From positions 2,232,001-2,296,000 of the forward strand of contig NC_003281.10 of the NCBI RefSeq assembly GCF_000002985.6: a stretch of 64,000 bases of DNA, in the 5' to 3' direction. The notes beneath the pieces are model-generated. The model worked only from the letters and a program-made list of their open reading frames with translations. It searched no databases and was not told where the DNA came from. Shown piece after piece: positions 34,033 through 45,278 of the stretch (position 1 is its first letter; each line of letters starts with the position of its first letter). This DNA comes from Caenorhabditis elegans. Taxonomy: Eukaryota > Nematoda > Chromadorea > Rhabditida > Rhabditidae. The translations under genes and the position numbers were made by a program.

Positions 34033-34692
34033 AGTTGAAATTTTATCTGAAATTATTAAATTTATTATCGGGAAAATAAATATTGCGAAGAAAATAAAAT
34101 AAAATGTATTGAATCAATATTAATTTAAGAAGTAGCAAGGCGTTATCAGTTCTGCTCTTAAATATACATTCTTATCAATTTTTTCGAGTTAACAAAAGAC
34201 GTCAATGTGATAAAATATTCAAAGAAGAACAACAAACCCGCGGGTAGTTGTGCACATTTTTTCTTTTAATTTTTCAAGTTTTTTGTGTGAAAATATTTTA
34301 TTTGTTTTTATACGTTCACGTTTTTGTAATTACTAGTAATTATAATGATAGTAAGAAGTCAAATTTGGCCAAAAAATCGATAATCATGTTAAAATTAATA
34401 AAAACTAATCAGGATGGAAATTCAAACATAATTCGGTCGTTGGAAACATTTAAAAATCATAAAAAAAATTTTAATTTTTTTCAGAATTTATGAAAATTTT
34501 TGTAAATTTTTTATCAGCGATTTTTTCTGAAAATGTTATTTTAATCTTGAACAATCTGTCTTTTACATATTTTTAAGTTTTTTTCGAGAAAAATAAAACT
34601 TTTAAGACTTTGAGCTCTCAATTCTCAATTCTTTCAAATTTTTGAACTCCAGATTTTCTGCAAAATTCTAAATTTTCTGGACAGTTTCAAAA
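34033..34692. promoter_or_regulatory. Divergent region between two F-box genes
   Basis: It carries TTTAAGAAGTAGCAAGG at 34123-34139, about 90 bases upstream of the gene starting at 34032, and matches blocks upstream of two other F-box genes in the window. The rest is AT-rich. No gene is supported. Confidence 0.4.
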
Positions 34693-36300
34693 ATGGTTGG
34701 TCAATTTGATTTCATTCCATCCAAGTGGCTGTCTTGTTTATCAAAAAGTCGTCGGAACACCCCAAAGTTGCTCGCAATGCCTCTGGATATTGTGAACCAA
34801 GTTTTTGAAAAGCTGGAGCCTGTGGATTTGTGAGTTTTACTTATTCTAAATTTATTTTTTATGAATGCTTTCCAGACTGGTCTTGCGTAAAGTTTGCCAA
34901 TGTTTGCGAGCCGCCGTCGATAAATTTAGAATTCATTTGGATGAAATCAGAATAATTTGCAATGGAAACAAAGTTTTCATAAAACTAAACGAAAGTTGCA
35001 TTGAATACACTAAAACAACAACTGGTGGTGCAAAAGTGTCTTTCAATAAAAAAATAAAGATACTTGAAAAAGGATCCTACATGGACATTGCCGCCAATGA
35101 TTTGGGATTATTATTGAAGCATGTTTCAAGATTATATTTTGCAAATTACGTCCCAGATATAAAAATCTTCATCACATCATTTATAAACGTCTTGAAAGCT
35201 AAGAAATGTATTCACGTGAGAAGTATCGAACTTGGCGGCTTACTTTCCCGTGATGTTCAGTCTATTCTTCGGTACCTAGATGCTCAGAAATTGGATGATA
35301 TTATACTATGGAGAATTAAAGGTATTTTTCGCTTCAAATGGCAGGAAATAGACCCTAATGACGGAATATGACTGTATAAAATTTTAAAAAAAAAATGCTC
35401 TAAATCCTCTCAATTTTCCAAAAAAAAACGGTCGAATTAAATTGAACTCCCGCGCAAACGCGTGACGTCATTTTTTTTTTGAAGAACTCTGTATTTTTTA
35501 ATCAAATTTTCAAACACCTTATCCGATAAAGTTTATGAAAACTATAGTACTAATTGTTCGATTTTTAGGCCAATTTTCTATATTTTATCTAGCTTTATTT
35601 ACAGAAAAGCGAGCGTCTGAAAAATTGAAAAAAAAAGTGTTTTAAATCAAATATAGAAGAAATTGAGCCAGAAAACGCAAAAATATCAAAAGTGACGTCC
35701 CTCATGATTTTTGAAAAATTTCCTGAAAGTTTAACCAGTTATGGTGCATTAGATCAGTTTTGGTACATCTAACCAGTTATGGTGCATCTAAAAAAATTTT
35801 GAAGCCATATTCGGAATTAGGGTATATGTTCTGTCATTTAAAACAAAAAAAATTAAATCTACCCCACCTTTAAAGAATTTAATCAATTGGAACGGCTTGA
35901 TTGCTTGGATCAGTGGAGAAGTGCAAAAACATTTCAAAGTTGGCATCTTCCGCTGAAAGAGGCGGAAATAAAAATTGAACAACTTTTTCATTTCAATAAA
36001 TTCAAAATTAAATTGGAAAATTTCTCAATAGAATATGCAGTTAAAATTAGAGATGTGAGTTTTACTTGTTTTTATATTTTATTCGTATTTTGATTTCAGG
36101 ATCTTTTGAGAAGACGTTCATTTCAGTACTGCTGCATATTATTTGATACAATAAATTCAATAACGCTTTTCGAATTGAAAAAAGTGTTCCAACCGGATGT
36201 TTCTGGTCGAGATGAACATCAATTTGAATATTCAAACCGTAACAATACGTTTCACATTTTCATTTTAAATAGTCATTTTATGTGTTCTATTTCCGAATAA
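34693..36300 (+). pseudogene. fbxa-type F-box/FTH gene split by a TTAA element
   Basis: Exon 1 is 34693-34829 (LLAMPLDIVNQVFEKLEPVD), with a longer N-terminus than most. Exon 2 begins at 34876 (LVLRKVCQCLRAAVDKFRI) and is interrupted at 35319, between ILWRIK and EFNQLERLDCLDQWR, by a 550-base element flanked by TTAA. It resumes at 35874 and ends at 36054. Exon 3 is 36100-36300 (DLLRRRSFQYC). Removing the element with one TTAA gives 625 bases for exon 2, exactly in phase with both neighbours, for 320 codons. With the insertion, a stop comes at 35369-35371, leaving about 190 residues with the F-box and a partial FTH. No second lesion was seen, so the insertion is likely recent. Confidence 0.9.
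35316..35873. mobile_element. TTAA-flanked element inside an F-box exon
   Basis: TTAA at 35316-35319 and 35870-35873 is the target duplication. The element begins AGGTATTTTTCGCTTC and ends CTACCCCACCT, so the terminal AGGT/ACCT pair matches the other TTAA palindromes. Arms include 'ggaaatagaccctaatgacg' and, inverted near the right end, a form of 'cggaattagggtatatg'. There is no protein coding. Related sequence lies at 36825-37310 and 38245-38670. Confidence 0.9.
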
Positions 36301-37312
36301 AAATCTGGAATAGATTTTGAACTGTAAAACATGAAACATTGTTTGACACATATTTTCAGCGGGAAATTTGGAATCCCCCGACTTCTGGGGCTGAAAACTT
36401 ATTTTTCTGAAACTACCGTAACCCTACAGTATTCCTACCGTACCACTATTGTACCACTACAGTACCCCGACTATATCCCTACACTAACCCCAACTCACTA
36501 TCCCCACTGAAGCCAAAACTTCACAGACTACAAAGACTACATTGACTACAAACTATGGACACACAGAATAAGCGCTTTATATATAGTAAATGATATAGTA
36601 TTGTCAAACTTTTGACGTGTTTAGCAAATTCTGCAAAATCTGCAAATTTCCTGCACACCTATGCTTTAAATGGGTTCGTCTGACGACAACTAATGTAACT
36701 TCAGAACCGCATCAGTTACAAAAAAGTCAAATGCATTTATAATATCAAAACTCAAAATAAAGTGCAATAAGTACAGAAAAATGTAAAAGTAACAAATGTA
36801 ACAAGCTATTCTTATTTCGAAGGTGGAGCAGAGTCAAGTCAAAACAATTTCGCTTCTAAATGACTAAAATATATACCCTAGCAACCGAATATAACTGTGA
36901 AAAAAGTTTAAAAATTTTTTTCACAATTTTATGATTGAGTTTGAGAGTTCCCGCGCAAATTAGTGACGTCACTTTTTCTTGATTTTTCTTCTATATCTGA
37001 TTATAAACACCGCTTGTCAATTTTTTAAACCATTTTTCGAAAAAAAAATTAGATTGTCGATTTTTTGGCCAATTTTGAAATTTCCACCTATTTCTTTCGG
37101 GTTACCAAGTTCTCTTCCCCGAAAAAATTGAAAGTTGAAAAATAGTGTTGTAAATCAAATATGGGAGAAAAAACCGGTAATTATAGCCGGAAAAATGGCA
37201 AAAATGACGTTTCTCTGATTTTTGAAAATTTTTTAAAAAATCATAAAAAAATTTAGAAAATTTTTAAATCTTATTTACACTCATAATAGGTCATTAGGGT
37301 TTAGTTTCTTTT
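36301..37312. other. Intergenic with a decayed palindrome
   Basis: At 36410-36490 there is a short run of TACCGTACC/TACAGTACCCC-type units. From about 36825 to 37310 lies a decayed relative of the element at 35316-35873, with 'gctaaatatatacccta' and 'ggtcattagggttta' arms and TGACGTCA-like centres. No gene is supported. Confidence 0.55.
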
Positions 37313-40173
37313 TTAAAAAAATTCATACAATTTTTCTACAAAAAATTCAGAACATCTGGAATCAACTTCCGCGTATTGAACTACGAATTTGGTGTTATCA
37401 TTTGAATATTTCAATTTGAACTCGTTTCCGCCAGTATAGTCCGGTTTAAATACTTTTGCAATTTCGATTGGATTCAATTTGAGTTTTTTAAAATATATCC
37501 GGCATCTTTGAAATTCACTTTTTCTCATGAGATTCTGCAAAAATATTATTAAATTAAAAACACTACAATTCGTGTATACATACAACTTACATCTCGAATT
37601 TCAACTGCAGTTTCTGTGGAAAAGTTGAACATTTTGTAGATAGTGAAGCATTGAAAATGAGAAAAATGCAAAATAAATTTACTGTCAAGTCTGGAATACC
37701 AAATTTCAAAGTTTTTCGCACATTTCCATTGATATAGAAGAGTTATTTGTTCAAACTGATCCAATTGAACAGCTCCATTCAATATAATTGTTTCCATCTT
37801 TTGAGAATCAAAATTTGATAAAAGATATGTGATATCATCGATTGAGAATTTGTAAAATGCTAACTCTTTCACATGAAAACATTCTTCTGGTTTCAAAAAA
37901 TCAATAAAAGATTTGATTATTGTCTTATTTTCACCACTTGTCCAATTACATATGATTAATTTTGATACTTTCTTCAATACTATTTTCATATCCTTGAATG
38001 CTGTTTCAGCACCTTTAATTTGCTTGTTTTGATCTTTATAAACGAGAGTAGTTGTACGACTCTTCTCTGCATAAGTATAACTAATTTTAAATCCGTCCAA
38101 AATCAAAGTTAAGCTATCATCATACAAGTATGTAGTGATTGTTTCAAAAGGAACTCCAAATTGATCAACAGCGTTTTTTAGACCTCGGCACACTTTCCGA
38201 CATCTTAGTCTGTAAATAATTCATGTTAATTGTTGAAAAAGTTTGCTTTAAATGACAGAAAATAGACCCTAATGTCCGATTATGACTGTAAAAAATTTTT
38301 GAAAAAATTCCTAAATTTTGAATATTTTTTTTTAATTTCAAAAATCAAAGAAACGGCCGAATCAAATTTGAATTACACACCGTTTCTCTAATTTTTCACA
38401 CGTTTTTCTGTAAATATAACTTGATAACTCCAAAGCAAGTTGTGTAAAAATCGACAAAGTTTTTGAAAAAATGACGAACGGTGTTTTAAATCAAAATTTG
38501 AGCCAGAAAACGCAAACAAAAAAAAAATCAAAAATGCCGTTACTCATTTGCGCGGGAATTCAAATTTCATTTGGCGGCCGTTTCTTTGAATTGTGAAAAT
38601 TTTTAAAAACCAATACAAATTTAGAAAACTGTTTAAAATTTTTTTCACACTTTTTTTTGACTGGACTTTACCTTTAAAACATGACTATGGTACAAAAATT
38701 ACCAAATTTCATAGAAACATTTATTTTCAAAATTACAAAATTTTTAATGATTTTATTGAAAAATTTAATAGTCAGTTTTTGTCGAAATTTTAATAGGATT
38801 TACCGCTTAAATTTTTAAAAATATTTTTATTCATTCACTTTACTTTTTCACCTTATTTTCAAAGTTTTAGTGTAATTTTACAGGAAAATTTTTAACAATT
38901 TCAGTTTTCATTTTACCGTCAAAAGCATCTCCATTTTTGTTTAGTTTTTCGTAGTTTTTATACAAATTTTAATGATAAAAAGTTGCGATAATGCAATTTT
39001 TTAATTTTTTAAAAAGTTTACTAGACCAAACATTTAAGCTGGAAATTTTGAAAAAAAATCACGATATATGCAATTTGTTTTTAATTCAAAAAAAAAAAAC
39101 GAAGAAAATTAATTTTACAGATTTACGCTTGTTCAGCTGCTTTTTTTTAAATAACAATTGCATTTATCTTGATTTTTTTAAAGGTGGAGTAGCGTCAGTG
39201 GGGAAATTGCTTTAAAACATGCCTATGGGGTCACAATGACCGAATATCATAATAAAAAAATTCAAAAAAATTTTCTAAATTTTATATGATTTTTTGAAAA
39301 TTGAAAAAATCTCAGTTTTTGCCTAATTCCTATTTGAATTTCCGCCAATTGGATTATCGATGGAGCGCACTTGCACGTTTTTAAATTTATTTATTTTATT
39401 CCACCGATTTTTAATGTTTTCGGTGTATTTTTGCTTGGATTTTAAAGAAAAAGTCAAAATAAATGCAAATTTTCGATTAAAAAACACGATTACAGGCGTA
39501 AAAATGAAAAAGTAACGCTTTTAAACGATCTCGAACCTGAATTAATTAATTTCACTGACTTACGCCTGTACGCTTGCTTTTTAATCGAAAATTTGCATTT
39601 ATTTTTACTTTTTCTTTAAAATCCAAGCAAAAATACACCGAAAACATTAAAAATCGGTGGAAAATAACAAACAATAAAATAAATAAATAAATTTAAAAAC
39701 GTGCAAGTGCGCTCCATCGATAATCCAATTGGCGGAAATTCAAATAGGAATTAGGCAAAAACTGAGATTTTTTCAATTTTCAAAAAATCATATAAAATTT
39801 AGAAAATTTTTTTGAATTTTTTTATCATGATATTTGGTCATTGTGGTACCATAGGCATGTTTTAAAGCAATTTCCCCACTGACGCTACTCCACCTTTAAT
39901 GAAAAAATATATAAAAAAAATCAAAAAATAGTTATAAATTTTTTCTGAATTTTTTAACTTTGATATTTGGCCATTGTAGTATTTACCATAGGCTTTGAGA
40001 CATTAAAAAAAATCTTACAAATCAAATGTCTCCAATTTCTCCAAAATTTGGTTAGCGACATCCAGGGGCAAATCGATCAAAGATGCTGATTTCAGATTCT
40101 GAGGGGATGTGTGTTGGAAAATTGATAATTTTGAAAACCAGACAGGTACGATATTCAAGAAATTGTGACACAT
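37313..40173 (-). CDS. fbxa-type F-box/FTH protein with a long repeat-filled intron 1
   Basis: Exons are 40019-40173, 37591-38209 and 37313-37534, in phase, 331 residues. Exon 1 has an extended start (MCHNFLNIVPVWFSKLSIF) and then the F-box half SLIDLPLDVANQILEKLE. Exon 2 opens LRCRKVCRGLKNAVDQFGV and holds the FTH landmarks AFKDMKIVLKKVSKL, LLSNFDSQKMETIIL, ITLLYQWKCAK and IRD. Exon 3 opens NLMRKSEFQRC. The F-box and FTH are complete and the frame is open. Intron 1 is 1.8 kb and contains two TTAA-class elements. The start with CHNFL is similar in style to the gene at 42028 (long basic N-terminus). Confidence 0.88.
38245..38672. mobile_element. TTAA-class element, decayed
   Basis: 'gacagaaaatagaccctaat' at the left matches the left arm of the element at 35316-35873, and the right end is ACCTTTAA at about 38665-38672. 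The right arm is diverged. It is within intron 1 of the F-box gene. Confidence 0.6.
39178..39899. mobile_element. TTAA palindrome, copy 3
   Basis: It begins TTAAAGGTGGAGTAGCGTC and ends GACGCTACTCCACCTTTAA, 722 bases. Long arms with 'gaacctgaattaattaattt' near the centre. It is nearly identical to the copy at 45826-46556, so both are recent. Within F-box intron 1. Confidence 0.9.
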
Positions 40174-40459
40174 CTCTGGAAAAATAGCTGAAAATTTATT
40201 AATCTGGAAACGAGAACGACAAAGGTTATGGCGGTAATTTCAAAAAAAAAATCAGTTTCCAAACATTGACTTCACCTGCATTGAGTCAATGACAGTCTAA
40301 AATGCAGAAAATTTTTATCAGCTGATCATCTCCACATGTCTAAGTCTCTCAACAAATATGTTATCTTACTTTTCCATATGCACAAATATGATTCATAAAA
40401 TAGGCAGGCCATCTGACGTTGTTGAAAAAAAAACGTTTGTTAAAATAATTAAAGAATAT

Positions 40460-40533
40460 TCACAAGTCTTTCACAGAAAACTCATAGTTAACTGAAAACT
40501 TGTATTCTTCATTTGAATATTCCAGTTCAAATT
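40460..40533 (-). pseudogene. Relic of an F-box/FTH last exon
   Basis: The minus strand reads FELEYSNEEYKFSVNYEFSV, then KDL and a stop. This matches the C-terminal end of the family (compare FEMEYSNKNGKFEV, then FSVERL, in the gene at 24004). There is no upstream part of the exon. It is a stand-alone fragment about 290 bases upstream of the start of the F-box gene on the same strand. Confidence 0.75.
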
Positions 40534-40589
40534 AACATTCTTATCAATTTCTCAACTGACGTGAAGCTTTTATAAGTCAACAAAAACTT

Positions 40590-40890
40590 CCAAGAAGGTC
40601 AATTTTGCAGAAGTTTCCAGAAGTTCGAAGAGGCTTCCAGAATTTTCTAGAATTTTCCAGAATTGTACTGAAGCTTCCGAAAAATTTTTAGAAGCTTCCA
40701 TAATTTTCTAAAAGTTTCCAGAATTTCCAGAATTTCCCAAAATTTTCCAGAGTTTTACTGAAGCTCCCAAATTTTTTAGAAGTCTCCACTATTTTCTAAA
40801 AGTCACCAGAATTTTCGAGAAGTTTCCAGAATTTATAGAAATTTCAAGATGTTTCCAGAATTTTTCAAAATTTCTTGCAGTTTCTAGAAT
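40590..40890. repeat. Degenerate CCAGAATTTTC minisatellite
   Basis: Imperfect units of 'agaagtttccagaatttt' and 'gaagcttccagaattttcta' of about 20-30 bases. Same style as 700-1465. Confidence 0.7.
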
Positions 40891-41647
40891 TTTTTTTTTA
40901 ATTTACAACTACCGCGGACTTTGAACGTTTCAAAAATACATTCTTTCGGAAAAAATTGCCAAAAACCCCCGGTACTTGTAATCAGAACAATGTAAACAAA
41001 TGTAAACTCTCAAGTTTTCACTCGTGTACCGACGCTTGCTCAGAATTAGAGCTTTCATAGAGTTTTGCTCATTATAAATAGGTACGTCTTGGTGGAATTC
41101 AAATGTTTCTTACTTAAATGGCTTAGCTTAAATGTTCAAAAATTTCGATTTAATATTTTCAGAAAATCTTCCAACCTCTCAGTTTTTTTTTACTCATGCC
41201 TCGGGCCGTGAAGATTGTAATCTCAAAAATGATTTTTTTTTGGTAAAAAATTCTGGAAGTACATAATAGAAAAGCTTTTATAGTTTTTAAGGATAATTTT
41301 ATTCAAAAATTATAATTAGTACACAAAGAAAAAACAGCATATTTTACTGAGAAAATACCAAAAAGTTTTCCATAAATTATACTTTCAGAAAATAGATATA
41401 TATTGAAATTCTTGTAATTAACCTGGTTAGGTCTGTTTTGAGCAAAATGGCTCAGTTCACAAATTTCTTCTGGAGACTTGACTCTAAAAGTGCTTCCGAA
41501 ATTGGAGCAACAATCGATCAAGAGTTTAAAATAAGAGTAGCAATGAAAAACCCTTGAGCTAATATTGATTTAGTGCACTTTAGTTCGTGTTCGACATGTT
41601 CTTTGTTTTATCTAAATGTGAACATTTAGGTGTAGTAGAGATTTTTT

Positions 41648-41990
41648 ATTGCTTTATTAGACTAGAAATTATCTGAAAATGCCGAATTTTTAAATGAAAC
41701 TTCTTGAAAACTTCTCAAAAAAAATTTTTTGGCGGCTCAAAAAATGACCTAAAATTAGTTAAAATTGGAAATTTGACCGACTTGTCGAGCGAAAACTAAT
41801 TTTTTTGAAATATTCGGCAAATTTTGGATATAAAATTCATTATCTTGGTAATATTTGAAATTTTGGCAACATTGACTAGTTGGTCAACTTTCAAATTTCA
41901 ACCAATTTTTTAAAAGAATTTTTCAAATTTTTCAAGAAGTTTCATTTTGAAATTCGGTATTTTTAGACAATATTAAGTCTAATAAAGCAA
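41648..41990. mobile_element. Palindrome with ATTGCTTTATTAG ends, copy 2
   Basis: The ends are 'attgctttattagactag' and 'aagtctaataaagcaat', with inner arms 'aaacttcttgaaaacttctc' and 'tttttcaagaagtttcattt'. It is 343 bases and lies just upstream of the F-box gene at 42028. Copy 1 is at 21577-21866. Confidence 0.8.
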
Positions 41991-42027
41991 TGATTTTAAA
42001 CAACATTTTTTCAGAAATTCTTCCAAA

Positions 42028-44965
42028 ATGTGTGATAGTTGGTGGAAAATTGTGTCTAGCCGATTTTCAAAGTTGTTAATTTTCAAACGAAGGCACACTC
42101 TACAACAAAAAGAACCTCTAACTTTGCTCAAATTGCCGATGGATATCGTAAACTTGGTTTTTGAGAAGATGGAGCCTAAGGAATTGTGAGTTGATTTTTG
42201 AAATTTTATTTTTAAAAGAAATTAAATGGTACCAGAGCAGGCCTGGGACAATGATTTTGGATTAAAAACAATGGCAGAAGTTTGACATTTTGACACTTTT
42301 GACATTTTGGCCCAAACTTGGGTTAAACTTTGGAGCATGATAAATATAAGTCTAGCCAAAGTCTTGCCCAACTTTTGCCCAGGTCTAGCAAACTTCTATT
42401 CTAAGTTAGTATTTTTCGGCCCAAACTCCGGCAAGAAGCTGGAGCAAAATGCCAAATAGCTGGTTAGATGCACCATCGATGCACCATAAATAGTTAGATT
42501 TACTGTTAAAAGGTGGAGTAGCGCCAGTGGGGAAATTGCTTTAAAACATGCCTATGGACCAAATATCATAGTAAAAAAATTTTAAAAAATTTCTAAATTT
42601 TATATGGTTTTTTGAAAATTGAAAAAATATCGAATTGCATCAAATTCCTATTGGAATTACCGCCAATAGTTCGATGTTCGATGGAGCGCGCTTGCATTAT
42701 TTTAACTTTTATTTATTAATTTTTCTTATTTTCGATTAATTTTTTAATGTTTTTTTGAGTGATTTCACTGGAAATTTAATGAAAAATTCAAGATAAATGT
42801 AAATTTTTTCTTAAAAAGCGGACGCTAAAGCCTAAATCTTTGAAATAGATTAATTCAGGCTCAACGTCGTTGAACAATTTTTTTTTGAATTAATGTTAGT
42901 GAACAATCTACATTCATCTTGAATTTTTCATTAAATTTCCAGTAAAATTTATCTATATATTTATTCAATCAAAAGAAGATAGCACATGACATAGAGGTAA
43001 TAAATAGTTAGATTTACTACTAAAATCACTCAAAAAAACATGAAAAAACAATCGAAAATAAGAAAAATTAATAAATAAAAGTTAAAATAATGCAAGCGCG
43101 CCCCATCGAACATTGAACTATTGGCGGTAATTCAAATAGGAATTTGAAGCAATTCGAGTTTTTTTCAATTTTCAAAAAATCATATAAAATTTAGAAAATT
43201 TTTTAAATTTTTTAAACTATGATATTTGGTCATTGTGGTACCATAGGCGTGTTTTAAAGCAATTTCCCCACTGGTGCTACTCCATTTTTAAATGCACTGA
43301 AATACTGAAAAAAATCAACTTGTTACAGACTGAAGTTGCGAAAAGTCTGCACAACTTTGAAAACCGCTGTCGACAAATTCGGAATTCATTTCAATTCAAT
43401 TCACTTCGAGTTGGATGTCAAAGGTTTCACATTGAGCCTGGACGACGGGTGCTTCATTTATATCGGAGACGTTGATGGTGGCGCGGCTGTAGATCACTGT
43501 CATCGAAGAATTCAATTCGATGGGGAAAACTTTGTGGATATCGGATTTAAAGATTTGAAGATGTTACTGAAAAGTGTATCATTGTTGAAAATTCATTCCA
43601 AAAGCAACTGCATGATTAAATCTTTGATCGACGCTTTGAAACCAGAAGCCAGAAATCCGGCGGAATTTCTGAAAGTTGAATCAATAGAACTTCGGAATTT
43701 TTTATTCGAAGATATCGTCGCTTTTCTATCATATTTTGACACTCATACACTAAAATGTATTAAATTGGGTAAACATATCCAGCAGATAAAACAATTCCAA
43801 CAAATAGCCGTGTTGGATCAATGGAAAAACGCTGAAAATTTCCAAATAGAGATTGGGAGTTTAAATTGTATCAGTGAAATTATGGATCACATCTGTCATT
43901 TTGAATGTTTCCATATTAATATAAAATCCGAGTTTCCAAGACAAGTTGCTGTTAGAATGAGAGATGTAAGTTTTATACCATTTTTTTCGTTTTTATTGAT
44001 ATAATAGAAAATGAAACCGAGTATAACTGTTTTCTTTCTTTTTTGGGTTTTAGAATTTTCTGGAAAATTCTCTTCTTAAGCCTAGGCCTGAGCTTAATCC
44101 TAAGCCTAAGCTTGCCTGAGTCTAAACCTAAGCATGAATCTGGGCCTAAGCCTGAGCTTACTTCTAAGCCTAATCCTAGGCATAAGCCTAAATATAACCT
44201 TAAGCCTAAGCCTAAGCCTACACCTAAGCCTTAACTTAAGCCTAAGCCTAAGCCTAAACCCGCGAAAATCTGTCTTAATTTATTGATTTTCTAAATTTTT
44301 AAAAATTCTTTAAAAGTTTCATTTTAAATGCTGATTTCTCTAACATTTTTCCACAAAAAAAAATAATTTTTTAATTTTTTTTTGTGCTAATTTAGTTTTT
44401 TTTACAGCAAAAAAATTTCTGAAAATTTGACATTCAAATTTTAAAAAAACCGAGAGAAACCCAATGTTTCGGAAACATTTTCCAGGAGCTTCCAGAATTT
44501 TTTCAAATTTTTTTTGAAGTTTTCAAAACTTTTCCTCAAGTTTTGTGGTTTCTTCTTTTGAAACTGCTAGAAATTTCCAAGAAATCAGATGTTTTTAGGG
44601 AAAAACTATTAATAAATTAAGCCAAATTCAAAGATGATAATTTTTTAAAATAAAATTTCATAATTTTTTAAATGTATAATGACCATTTTCTATCATGTAA
44701 AGCAAAATTTCAATAAATAATTTCCCAGGATCTCATGTCAAGAAAAACATTCCAACACTGCACCATAGCAGTTGACGAATTTAACATGAACCCAATCGAA
44801 ATTGCAAGAGTATTCAAGCCGGACTACGCTGGTGACGATAAATACAAAATTGAATATTCAAACGACAACTGCAAATTCGAGGTGGCTTCAGTGATATCAG
44901 ACAAAGCTCCTAATTATCCTCTTAATTTTTCTGTGAGGAGATTGCAAAAATCATGTACTCATTGA
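42028..44965 (+). CDS. fbxa-type F-box/FTH protein
   Basis: Exons are 42028-42185, 43329-43965 and 44729-44965, in phase, 343 residues. The start is extended and basic (MCDSWWKIVSSRFSKL, then KRRH). F-box halves: LLKLPMDIVNLVFEKMEP and LKLRKVCTTLKTAVDKFGI. FTH landmarks: VDIGFKDLKMLLKSVS, FLSYFDTHTLKCIKL, IAVLDQWKNAE and MRD at the splice. The last exon opens DLMSRKTFQHC and ends FSVRRLQKSCTH. The FHF block is diverged (ICHFECFHI). No breaks are visible. Intron 1 carries a TTAA palindrome with a nested insertion, and intron 2 a telomere-like array. Confidence 0.9.
42505..43291. mobile_element. TTAA palindrome, copy 4, with a small internal insertion
   Basis: The ends are TTAAAAGGTGGAGTAGCG and GCTACTCCATTTTTAA. 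About 80 bases near 42952-43030 interrupt the right arm. They are absent from the matching place in the copy at 29464-30117 and are flanked by a repeated TAAAAT. It lies in intron 1 of the F-box gene. Confidence 0.8.
44076..44262. repeat. Interstitial telomere-like array (GCCTAA/TTAGGC units)
   Basis: Roughly thirty units of 'cctaagcctaagcctaag' with frequent point changes. GCCTAA is the complement of the nematode telomere unit TTAGGC. It lies in intron 2 of the F-box gene. A smaller patch is at 14195-14238. The frame across it (SKPKPKP-type) is not a gene. Confidence 0.9.
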
Positions 44966-45278
44966 TTTTTTTTTTTTTTTTCACAATTTTTCTTGTTAAT
45001 ACAGTTTAAATTTTTTTTTCAGATAACTCGTTGAGTTTGCTCTTTTTTAATTTTTTTAAAAATATTTTGCCCACAAAATCAAACATTTCTTATTCCAAAA
45101 ATCACAATTTCGTTTTTTATTGCAAAAAAATTAGTTCTTCGGCCCCTTATCACTGATAAAATTCGCCTAACTGGTTTTTCATCTATTATTTTTATATTTC
45201 CGATAAACTTGTGATTTGATTTCACGTGACTTAGTTGTAAAGTTTGAGAACCTAAAAAATTTACCTTTTACCTAAAAA
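44966..45278. other. Intergenic
   Basis: AT-rich spacer, probably the 3' end of the F-box gene and the promoter of the small secreted gene at 45279. No other feature seen. Confidence 0.4.

Larger units (their letters stand above)
40174..42027. other. Intergenic
   Basis: Contains an F-box exon relic (40460-40533), a TTTTCCAGAA-type minisatellite (40590-40890) and the palindrome at 41648-41990. A 72-codon frame on the minus strand at 41303-41521 has no recognisable features. No further gene is supported. Confidence 0.5.

Noticed and set aside
41303-41521. 72-codon minus-strand frame (IDCCSNFG, then VKSPEEICEL)
   Set aside because: It looks protein-like for about 30 codons, but I found no start context, splice partner or family, so I did not call it a gene.
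44043-44234. 63-codon SKPKPKP frame
   Set aside because: It is the telomere-like GCCTAA array read as protein.
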